Shown here: positions 1-4,944 of the stretch, piece after piece
How positions within the stretch are numbered: the stretch's first letter is position 1
Layout of the letters: every line of letters begins with the position of its first letter
Source: Halovenus sp.
GTDB lineage: Archaea; Halobacteriota; Halobacteria; Halobacteriales; Haloarculaceae
NCBI GenBank assembly: GCA_028275145.1
Contig: JAQCNG010000317.1
Location: 1-5,534 of the forward strand
Direction of reading: 5' to 3'
DNA: 5,534 nt
Notes under the pieces: generated by a model
Databases searched by the model: none
Seen by the model: only the letters and a program-made list of their open reading frames with translations
What the model was told of the DNA's origin: nothing
Position numbers and translations under genes: made by a program

Positions 1-635
1 GGTTCCTGAACAACGTCACCCTGTCTGGCGACGCGGAGGAGGTCGTCGACGAGACGAGCCATCCGGTCTGTTGTCTCGTCGATGTTCTCTATGTAGGTCT
101 GTTCGCCGGTATCGTCGTAGAGCGTGAGATACTGGTCGATCGCGTTCAGGGGGTTTTTCAGGTCGTGTGCGAGGATGTCGGTGAACTCCTTGAGACGGTC
201 GTTTTTTCGTTCGAGCATCTGCTGGTACTCCATCGTGGTGGTGGTGTCCTCACAGACCACCACGACACCTTCGCGGTGGCCATCCGCGAGCGGGGAGAGC
301 GTCAGTGACCCCCAGAACACCGACTCGTCGGCACACTCCTGCCAGCCCTCCACCTCGACCGTGCCGTCTCTCGCGTCTGCCAGAACCGCCGAGATATCCT
401 CGACGGTCTGCTCCCCGTGGTCGTCCGCGAACAGGGTCCGCAGGTGCTCGTCGAGCATCGTCGTCCCGTCGTAGCCGTAGAGGTCCTCGGCGGGAGCAGG
501 CCAGGTCGTAATCCGGCCATCGACGCTCAACATGAAAACCGCGTGGGAACTGAGACTCTGGATCAAACTGACCGCATCGTCTCCGGAGTCGTCAGAACCA
601 CCCGGTGGCTTGTCCGACCGAACTGGGTTTGCCAT
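1..635 (-). CDS. PAS-domain sensor histidine kinase, N-terminal part (runs off left edge)
   Basis: Translating the minus strand from the ATG at 635-633 gives 211 residues with no stop up to the window edge, so the catalytic ATPase domain lies outside. Residues about 21-132 read as a PAS sensor domain (SSHAVFMLSVDGRITTW, then DLYGYDGTTML, ending VVVVCEDTT). A short helical linker (EYQQMLERKNDRLKEF) leads into a HisKA dimerisation domain whose H-box is DILAHDLKNPLNAI. His157 is the expected autophosphorylation site, and RMARLVDDLLRVAR is the second HisKA helix. No membrane segment or signal peptide is visible in this part, so it is probably a cytoplasmic sensor that passes phosphate to an unseen partner. 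In the family the PAS core often reads W-N-x-x-A-E; here it is W-P-A-P-A-E. An in-frame TAG lies 45 bp upstream and no earlier ATG is available, which supports the start. Family assignment is firm; ligand and partner are unknown. Confidence 0.9.
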   Translation of the reverse strand, partial: MANPVRSDKPPGGSDDSGDDAVSLIQSLSSHAVFMLSVDGRITTWPAPAEDLYGYDGTTMLDEHLRTLFADDHGEQTVEDISAVLADARDGTVEVEGWQECADESVFWGSLTLSPLADGHREGVVVVCEDTTTTMEYQQMLERKNDRLKEFTDILAHDLKNPLNAIDQYLTLYDDTGEQTYIENIDETTDRMARLVDDLLRVARQGDVVQE

Positions 636-686
636 CGTCGAAAATTGAATCCGTGGATTCCTACCGACCCTGCTTGACTAGCAAGG

Positions 687-698
687 GTATTTTTCGGT
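687..698 (-). promoter_or_regulatory. Candidate promoter of the histidine kinase gene
   Basis: Read on the minus strand, CCGAAAAATACC is the best A/T-rich TATA-like element upstream of the kinase start at 635. Transcription about 25 bp downstream would begin near 665, leaving a leader of roughly 30 nt. Between this box and the start lies a near-palindrome at about 668-687 (CCCTTGCT, five bases, AGCAGGG, with one bulged T) that could be an operator. The assignment rests on composition and spacing only. Confidence 0.35.
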
Positions 699-744
699 TG
701 GCTGTAGTGAATGACGGTGGGTACGCCCCATCGGTTCACGAGCG

Positions 745-760
745 CGACTGTGGACAGTCG
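745..760. repeat. Inverted repeat at the hydrolase breakpoint
   Basis: CGACTGT at 745-751 and ACAGTCG at 754-760 form a perfect 7-bp inverted repeat with a 2-base spacer. GCG at 742-744 can pair further with CGC at 763-765 across a bulge. The first nine bases (CGACTGTGG) recur as a direct copy at 790-798. The cluster sits just where hydrolase similarity ends, so it may mark the deletion endpoint or be an operator between the remnant and the kinase gene. Confidence 0.4.
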
Positions 761-779
761 AGCGCCGGAGCAATCGCCC

Positions 780-1182
780 GCGGAAGCCTCGACTGTGGCC
801 GCCGGCATCGGCGGTTCGTACAGCACGAGACGGTCCACCTCGACACGGTCGGCCGCCCCCATCGCTAGCAGGCCACCAAAGGAACTGCCGACCAGCGTCA
901 CCGGGCCGTCGGGGGCCGCTGCCGCCGCCAGCGCTGTCACGTCCTCGAGTTCCCGCTCGAAGGACCACGGGGTCGTGTCACCGCTCTCACCGCGTTGCGT
1001 CTGTCCGGCACCACGAACCCCGCCCCACCCGCGTTCTCGAGAAGGCGCCGCCACACGCGATGGGTGACCCCGGTTCCGTGCAGGCAGATTGCCGGCGACG
1101 TCTCGCCACACAGGTCGCCCGCGTCCGGCCGGGGTCGCTCGTAGGCGATTGCTGTCCCGTCTGCCGACGTGACCCGATGCAT
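780..1182 (-). pseudogene. Frameshifted and truncated alpha/beta-hydrolase remnant
   Basis: Two minus-strand frames join into one alpha/beta-hydrolase. From the ATG at 1182 the first frame reads MHRVTSADGTAIAYE, then AICLHGTG (oxyanion-hole HG motif), ending FVVPDRR. After a frame change near 994-998 the next frame continues RGESGDTTPWSFERELEDV, then VTLVGSSFGGLLA (nucleophile elbow G-S-S-F-G) and RLVLYEPPMP. In the intact family these follow each other directly (VVPDRRGRGESGDT), so one base appears to be missing in CGCAACGC. Recognisable similarity stops near 800. The frame stays open to 563 but looks unrelated, and the C-terminal part with the catalytic Asp and His is absent. The lost end abuts the promoter of the downstream kinase. 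A sequencing error could explain the frameshift but not the missing C-terminus. Confidence 0.82.
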
Positions 1183-1609
1183 GCTGACACATACACGGAC
1201 GTCCCACCTGAACCTATCGCAGACGACTCGCCGGACGAGCAAAGAGCCGTTATCCGCGCTCGCAGACAGTCGGTATCGGTTCAAGCCAGACAGAGGGCGT
1301 CGACGAGCACCCCTCCGGAGCGACAGATGCCAGCGAGCCCCGTCTGATGTCGTCGGATGGCAACAGGGTTTCCCTGTTCTCTCTGGAAAAATGGACTTCT
1401 GGGTCCTCACGCGCCCGAAAAGCACCAGACGTGTGAGCAGAGAACACTTAATACCGAGAAATACTCCGCCGAATATCGGTGTCTCACGGCGTGTGACGCG
1501 TGTCGTCAGACCGATTGCAAAGATTTTAAGTACGATTCTAGCAAACCCTTTGCTTACCGAATGCCCACGGATTTTTCCGCAGGCTAACTCCCCCGGTGGA
1601 TTCCCCAGT
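1183..1609. other. Divergent intergenic region between hydrolase remnant and tfb
   Basis: These 427 bases hold no convincing gene on either strand; the open frames read as low-complexity or basic translations. An A/T-rich run from 1444 (ACTTAATACC), an interrupted inverted repeat at about 1453-1478 (ACCGA with TCGGT), and TCACGGCGTGTGA at 1482-1494 (TCAC and GTGA arms, five-base spacer) lie upstream of the main TATA-like box at 1524-1532. The tfb frame stays open back to 1169, but that extension is not TFB-like and is better read as promoter DNA. No clear TATA box was found at the expected distance from the hydrolase start, which fits a dead gene. Confidence 0.6.
1517..1553 (+). promoter_or_regulatory. 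Candidate tfb promoter with TATA box inside an inverted repeat
   Basis: TTTTAAGTA at 1524-1532 is the best TATA-like element upstream of tfb. It is enclosed by GCAAAG at 1517-1522 and its exact reverse complement CTTTGC at 1548-1553. Initiation about 25 bp downstream of the box would fall near 1553-1557, at the right-hand arm, giving a leader of about 55 nt. That leader carries GGTGGA at 1595-1600, nine bases before the ATG, a plausible Shine-Dalgarno match. The layout would suit a repressor covering the box, possibly autoregulation, but this is inferred from sequence alone. Confidence 0.45.
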
Positions 1610-2569
1610 ATGAGCAACACCAACACCAGAACGCGAGCAAACGAGTCGGAACAGGAACAGGACGACACGAAGCTGAGCTGTCCGGAGTGCAGTGGTCGAC
1701 TCGTCGTCGACGACGAACACGGCGAGACAATCTGTGAGGACTGTGGTCTGGTCGTCGAGGAGGACTCGGTCGACCGCGGGCCGGAGTGGCGGGCGTTCGA
1801 CGCAAAGGAAAAAGACGAGAAGTCCCGTGTCGGCGCACCGACGACGAACATGATGCACGACAAGGGGCTGTCGACGAACATCGACTGGCGCGACAAGGAC
1901 GCCTACGGGAACGCGCTCGGTGCGAAACAGCGCAAGAAGATGCAGCGCCTGCGCAAGTGGAACGAGCGGTTCCGCACACGCGACTCGAAAGAGCGCAACC
2001 TCAAGCAGGCGCTCGGTGAGATCGACCGGATGGCCTCGGCGCTCGGTCTGCCCGAGAACGTCCGGGAGACCGCGAGTGTCATCTACCGGCGCGCGCTGGA
2101 CGAGAACCTTCTGCCCGGTCGCTCCATCGAGGGGGTCTCGACGGCCGCGGTGTACGCCTCCGCCCGACAGGCCGGTGTGCCGCGGTCACTCGACGAGATT
2201 ACCGAGGTTTCACGCGTCGAGAAGAGCGAAATCGCACGGACCTACCGGTACGTGGTCCGGGAACTCGGACTGGAGGTCAAACCCGCCGACCCCGAGAGCT
2301 ACGTTCCGCGGTTTGCCTCCTCGCTCGAACTCTCCGAGGAGGCCGAACGGCGGGCCCGGGAACTCCTCCAGAACGCAAAGGAACAGGGTGTCCACTCCGG
2401 CAAGTCGCCGGTCGGACTGGCCGCCGCCGCGGTGTACGCCGCCGCACTGCTGACGAACGAGAAGACCACACAGGCCGCGGTCAGCGAGGTTGCCGACATC
2501 TCCGAGGTCACCATCCGTAACCGCTACCACGAACTGCTCGAGGCCGAACAGGATATCCCCGTCGCCTGA
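1610..2569 (+). CDS. tfb: Transcription initiation factor IIB (TFB)
   Basis: A 319-residue archaeal TFB, the partner of TBP that recognises the BRE next to the TATA box and recruits RNA polymerase. The N-terminal zinc ribbon has Cys24, Cys27, Cys42 and Cys45 (CPEC and CEDC). The B-finger/linker follows with PEWRAFD and RVGAPTTNMMHDKGLST. Two cyclin-like repeats lie at about residues 130-222 (core LKQALGEIDRMASALGLP) and 228-313. The second ends in the BRE-reading helix-turn-helix region DISEVTIRNRYHELLE. Length matches the family. The ATG at 1610 is chosen because the ribbon begins 23 residues later, as in other haloarchaeal TFBs, and GGTGGA lies nine bases upstream; the frame is open to 1169 but that stretch does not resemble TFB. 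Haloarchaea usually carry several TFB paralogues with different promoter preferences, so which one this is cannot be said here. Confidence 0.97.
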   Translation: MSNTNTRTRANESEQEQDDTKLSCPECSGRLVVDDEHGETICEDCGLVVEEDSVDRGPEWRAFDAKEKDEKSRVGAPTTNMMHDKGLSTNIDWRDKDAYGNALGAKQRKKMQRLRKWNERFRTRDSKERNLKQALGEIDRMASALGLPENVRETASVIYRRALDENLLPGRSIEGVSTAAVYASARQAGVPRSLDEITEVSRVEKSEIARTYRYVVRELGLEVKPADPESYVPRFASSLELSEEAERRARELLQNAKEQGVHSGKSPVGLAAAAVYAAALLTNEKTTQAAVSEVADISEVTIRNRYHELLEAEQDIPVA

Positions 2570-2648
2570 TACCGATTCGTTCGAGCCACTCCGGCATCAA
2601 CCACGACTGCGTGCGCCGGTGAACCACCTCGGCGGGCACAACTGCTTC

Positions 2649-2663
2649 GAGACGCTTCGTCTC
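2649..2663. repeat. Short hairpin GAGACG-CTT-CGTCTC
   Basis: GAGACG (2649-2654) and CGTCTC (2658-2663) are exact reverse complements separated by CTT, giving a tight 6-bp stem with a 3-base loop. It lies about 80 bp after the tfb stop. No thymine run follows on either strand, so a simple terminator is not evident. Confidence 0.45.
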
Positions 2664-2905
2664 TCGTCACTGCGGGATTGGAGCTCTCGCTTGCAGTCGG
2701 ACGCCGTCGAAACCTGTGTCTTCGTCTCGTCGTCCGGTTTCGGGAGAGACTCCCTCAACGGCATTTTGATATGCAGCGTGACTTGCCTCGCCTTCGGCTC
2801 TTGGATGTAATTGCTCGCGCTGGTGGTCAACACTGATACGATTGTGCGTGACTCTTTACCGCTGTGCCGTCACAGATGTCCTCTTTCACGGGCTGTTCCT
2901 CACGG

Positions 2906-2927
2906 ATTTTCCGGCGGTGCCGAAAAT
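2906..2927. repeat. Hairpin with A/T base and G/C top
   Basis: ATTTT (2906-2910) pairs with AAAAT (2923-2927), and CGGC (2912-2915) with GCCG (2919-2922), around a GGT loop. This makes a 9-bp stem with one bulged C at 2911. The left arm belongs to CACGGATTTTCCG, a motif that also occurs, with one extra T, at 1566-1579 in the tfb leader. It could be a transcript-end structure, an RNA element or a protein site; no function can be assigned. Confidence 0.45.
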
Positions 2928-3004
2928 ACTCACGCACGACCGTATGAGTCGGGACCTGTTCTGTCGACGCAGACGGCCGTTCCCCCTGTTGCCGGTGCGC
3001 TCAG

Positions 3005-3040
3005 GTCACGTGTGACTCTCTCCGCGCGGTGAACGGAGAG
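3005..3040. repeat. Pair of adjacent inverted repeats upstream of the small gene
   Basis: GTCAC (3005-3009) and GTGAC (3012-3016) form a near-palindrome with a 2-base spacer. Immediately after it CTCTCCG (3018-3024) and CGGAGAG (3034-3040) form a perfect 7-bp stem with a 9-base loop. Both lie about 100-135 bp before the start at 3139, a plausible place for regulator binding, although nothing shows which protein would use them. Confidence 0.4.
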
Positions 3041-3138
3041 CGGAAAGTGTTCTCGTTGTCACGAGAGGTCGAAGGGATTTCGAACGACCCCGCACGACGA
3101 GAAACAACTGTTTTGTTGGTCGCCCACCGATAGATAGC

Positions 3139-3327
3139 ATGAACACGGAACCGCAGTACACCGCAGTGCTCGCAGAACCGTACGAGTACAACGGCGACTC
3201 GACCACCGAACTGCCAGTCGTCGACTACGAGTTCGTCGGAAGTATGTACCTGTTCGAGCTGGCGGACGGAACGTCCAGGTCGCTCGGGACCGGCGTAGTC
3301 GAGGATGTCTCGCCGACCGAGGAGTGA
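3139..3327 (+). CDS. Small acidic hypothetical protein (62 aa)
   Basis: This short frame encodes 62 residues rich in Asp, Glu, Thr and Tyr, with almost no Lys or Arg, which is the typical signature of a soluble haloarchaeal protein. It begins MNTEPQYTAVLAEPYEYNG; later stretches such as VDYEFVGSMYLFELADG suggest alternating beta strands. There is no Cys, signal peptide, membrane segment or known motif. I do not recognise a family. An A/T-rich element including TTTTGT (3111-3116) lies about 25 bp upstream of the ATG, inside the inverted repeat AACAA/TTGTT (3103-3117), which would fit a leaderless promoter. The frame on the opposite strand is longer but has a basic, Cys-rich translation that looks like a shadow. 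It converges on the OsmC-type gene. Acidic composition is the main support for a real gene. Confidence 0.6.
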   Translation: MNTEPQYTAVLAEPYEYNGDSTTELPVVDYEFVGSMYLFELADGTSRSLGTGVVEDVSPTEE

Positions 3328-3335
3328 ATAAGAGG

Positions 3336-3414
3336 ACACGAGCCGGCACACACAGAACAGCGCGGTGCTCACCCTGTCGCGGTTCTGGGACGTATCGAGC
3401 CAGTCAACTCGTGT
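3336..3414. terminator. Foldable spacer between convergent genes, possible bidirectional terminator
   Basis: The 89-bp gap between the two converging genes contains nested complementary segments. ACACGAG (3336-3342) matches CTCGTGT (3408-3414). Inside it CAGAAC (3353-3358) matches GTTCTG (3382-3387), and CGCG (3361-3364) matches CGCG (3378-3381), leaving a 13-base loop. A structure readable from both strands fits transcript ends of convergent genes. There is no thymine run, the usual archaeal termination signal, so the role is uncertain. Confidence 0.35.
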
Positions 3415-3416
3415 GC

Positions 3417-3842
3417 TCAGTGCGTGACAACCTCGTGTTCAACGTTCACGGGAAAATCGACGGAGTTGAGAATAAAACAGTTTCTGCGCGTCATCCGCAG
3501 GATGGACTCGGTTTTTCGGGTCGGCGAGTCGACGTGGAACTCGACGTCGAGATCGAACGAGTCGACAACAGTACTGCCGTCGTCCGGACGGAGCCGCAGG
3601 GTTCCATCGGCGACGACCTTCTCGTAGGCCTGATCAGAGTTGTCCGCGACGACTTTCAGCGTGGCGACAAAACAGTTCGTCAGTGTAACTGCGTAGTAGT
3701 TCTCCGGGGCGGGACCGTCGAACTCGCCGCCGAACTCCGGCGTGATTCCGACCTCAAACTCGCCACGGGAGCCTGTGGCCCAGGAGTCGCCCTCGTCTGT
3801 CGATTCAGCCCGAGCGTGGTAATCTTCTGAGTACTCAGCCAT
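3417..3842 (-). CDS. OsmC/Ohr-family protein, probable thiol peroxidase
   Basis: A 141-residue protein of the OsmC/Ohr fold, whose members reduce organic hydroperoxides with a reactive cysteine pair in the cytoplasm. The glutamate and first cysteine sit in PENYYAVTLTNCFVATLKVVA (Glu47, Cys57), matching the family's PEELxxAxxxxC pattern including the ten-residue spacing. The second cysteine is Cys122 in RRNCFILNSVDFPV, 65 residues on, as expected. Many relatives have Cys-Pro at the second site; here it is Cys-Phe. The frame is open 25 codons further upstream, to 3917. The ATG at 3842-3840 is preferred because TATATG lies about 27 bp before it, which predicts a leaderless mRNA, and the upstream residues are not family-like. 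Whether it acts on hydroperoxides or is a divergent OsmC-like protein cannot be decided from sequence. Confidence 0.85.
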   Translation of the reverse strand: MAEYSEDYHARAESTDEGDSWATGSRGEFEVGITPEFGGEFDGPAPENYYAVTLTNCFVATLKVVADNSDQAYEKVVADGTLRLRPDDGSTVVDSFDLDVEFHVDSPTRKTESILRMTRRNCFILNSVDFPVNVEHEVVTH

Positions 3843-3858
3843 ACGTATCTTAGTGACT

Positions 3859-3879
3859 CCAGCCACATATACCCAGCCA
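3859..3879 (-). promoter_or_regulatory. Promoter of the OsmC-type gene, TATA box between direct repeats
   Basis: On the minus strand TATATG (3871-3866) lies about 27 bp before the ATG at 3842, the spacing of a haloarchaeal leaderless promoter. The box is bracketed by two copies of CCAGCCA on the plus strand (3859-3865 and 3873-3879), 14 bp apart, so a regulator binding them would overlap the TBP site. The TATA assignment is fairly good; an operator role for the repeats is inference. Confidence 0.6.
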
Positions 3880-3956
3880 AGATTGTGAGGAGGTTGTTTC
3901 GTACTCGTTCGTGTCACCGCATTATGCTATCGAAACAATCTCAATTTTGGTTTGAA

Positions 3957-4003
3957 CAGTACGTTCAGTACGGTCCGTTTTTCTGACCGGCAACACTGAC
4001 CGG
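3957..4003. repeat. Cluster of short tandem direct repeats after the cysE stop
   Basis: CAGTACG occurs at 3957-3963 and 3966-3972 (period 9). CTGACCGG occurs at 3983-3990 and 3996-4003 (period 13). CGGTC (3971-3975) can also pair with GACCG (3985-3989) around a T-rich loop. The cluster lies between the 3' end of the serine acetyltransferase gene and the promoter region of the OsmC-type gene. It could be part of a transcript end or a binding site; no function is shown. Confidence 0.4.
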
Positions 4004-4020
4004 TGTCACGCCAGGGAGAC

Positions 4021-4893
4021 TCACCGCGTGTCCGGTTCGACGTGTTTGCGCTCCTGGTCGGGGTGGTTCGAGACGAACACCGCGGTGTGGTCCGCAACGT
4101 CGTCGGTGATCCAGGTGTTCGCGCCGATGCTGACGTGGTCGCCGACGGTAATCGGGCCGAGAATCTTGCTGCCGGCTCCGATGACGACGTTGTCGCCGAT
4201 GTCGGGGTGGCGCTTGTAGTCCTTTCTGAGGGCGTGCTCGTCGTTCTCGTCCTCCTCGAAGTGCAGCGCCCCGAGCGTGACGTCCTGGTAGATACGAACC
4301 CAGTCGCCGACAGTCGCTGTCTCGCCGACGACGACACCGGTGCCGTGGTCGATAAAGAGGTACTCGCCAACTGTCGCGCCGGGATGGATGTCGATGCCGG
4401 TGAGGCTCTTTGCGGCCTCGGTCAACTCCCGTGCGTACACCGCACCGCCCGTCTCGTAGAGTCGGTGTGCGACGCGTTGAACCATGATGGCCTGAAACCC
4501 GGGGTAGGCACGGATGACCTCGGTGTAGCTTTTCGCGGCCGGGTCACCCTTGTACGCCGCCTCGACATCGGTCCGCAGGCGCTCGCGGACCCTCGGGAGC
4601 GCATCGAGCACCGGTGTCACGACGTCCGAGAGACAGTCCGGCGAGTATGGCTGGATACCCCGGCAGAAGAGCGTTCCGAGCTGCTCCATGCGCTCGCGAA
4701 CCTGTTGCTCGTCTCCGACCAGTTCGCCGGCGTTCCAGCACCGTGGAAACAACAACTTCCGGAGCACCACCATCTCCTCGTTTGGGGCGTGTCGCTCCGG
4801 GAACCGGGCCGGCCGGGTCGGGAACGGCTCCCTGTCTGCCGCGTATGACGCGACGAGGTCCCCGTGTGCGTCCCCGTCGTACGAGTAGTCCAT
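4021..4893 (-). CDS. cysE: Serine O-acetyltransferase
   Basis: A 290-residue serine acetyltransferase, which transfers acetyl from acetyl-CoA to L-serine to give O-acetylserine, the first committed step of cysteine synthesis. The N-terminal helical domain occupies about residues 1-160, with DPAAKSYTEVIRAYPGFQAI at its end. The left-handed beta-helix of hexapeptide repeats follows. Asp168 in GIDIHPGA and His183 in IDHGTGVVVGETA are the expected catalytic pair, 15 residues apart as in CysE. KRHPDIGDNVVIGAGSKILG carries the further conserved His229. Between VTLGA and that site is an acidic loop (FEEDENDEHALRKDY), longer than the short Gly-rich loop of Escherichia coli CysE; longer-loop variants with VTLGAL and KRHP are known from bacterial relatives. 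The ATG at 4893 has TTTATC about 25 bp upstream, supporting the start. Its substrate-binding neighbour lies 51 bp upstream on the same strand. Confidence 0.95.
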   Translation of the reverse strand: MDYSYDGDAHGDLVASYAADREPFPTRPARFPERHAPNEEMVVLRKLLFPRCWNAGELVGDEQQVRERMEQLGTLFCRGIQPYSPDCLSDVVTPVLDALPRVRERLRTDVEAAYKGDPAAKSYTEVIRAYPGFQAIMVQRVAHRLYETGGAVYARELTEAAKSLTGIDIHPGATVGEYLFIDHGTGVVVGETATVGDWVRIYQDVTLGALHFEEDENDEHALRKDYKRHPDIGDNVVIGAGSKILGPITVGDHVSIGANTWITDDVADHTAVFVSNHPDQERKHVEPDTR

Positions 4894-4914
4894 ACCCGGT
4901 GTTGTCGCTGCCCC

Positions 4915-4920
4915 GATAAA
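4915..4920 (-). promoter_or_regulatory. TATA-like box of the serine acetyltransferase gene
   Basis: Minus-strand TTTATC, in the context CACCTTTATCGGGG, lies about 25 bp before the cysE start at 4893, as in haloarchaeal leaderless promoters. It falls inside the 51-bp gap after the upstream gene, so cysE can be transcribed on its own even if some read-through from the neighbour occurs. Confidence 0.55.
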
Positions 4921-4944
4921 GGTGATGCGACAGCACCCCTCCGG

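Larger units (their letters stand above)
2570..3138. other. Long intergenic region with inverted repeats and no clear gene
   Basis: This 569-base stretch between tfb and the small hypothetical gene contains no gene I can support. The best open frame is on the minus strand, 2833 to 2597, starting with GTG: 78 residues with the stretch KMPLRESLPKPDDETKTQV. It is fairly hydrophilic and could be a relic, but it matches no family that I recognise. The region is unusually rich in short inverted repeats: 2649-2663, 2862-2875, 2906-2927, 3005-3016 and 3018-3040. No tRNA or rRNA pattern was seen. Decay of an older mobile element or an undescribed small RNA are both possible but unproven. Confidence 0.5.

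Noticed and set aside
1274..1290. GGTTCAAGCC resembling a tRNA T-loop
   Set aside because: No acceptor, D or anticodon arms can be paired around it.
1169..1609. In-frame N-terminal extension of tfb
   Set aside because: The frame is open but its translation is basic and not TFB-like; the zinc ribbon and a GGTGGA motif fit a start at 1610, and the extension covers the promoter.
1197..1896. Upstream part of the 319-codon minus-strand frame that precedes the hydrolase start
   Set aside because: It is Ser-rich and antisense to tfb; only the part from 1182 downwards is hydrolase-like.
2640..2833. IS200/IS605-type relic suggested by the subterminal-like hairpin at 2649-2663
   Set aside because: No transposase or TnpB motif can be read in any frame and no matching left end was seen; kept only as an unassigned repeat.
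3324..3830. 168-codon plus-strand frame opposite the OsmC-type gene
   Set aside because: It is antisense to a gene with both catalytic cysteines in place and has no recognisable domain of its own.
4003..4848. 281-codon plus-strand frame opposite cysE
   Set aside because: It is an antisense shadow of the acetyltransferase caused by G/C-rich codon use; it shows no family motif.
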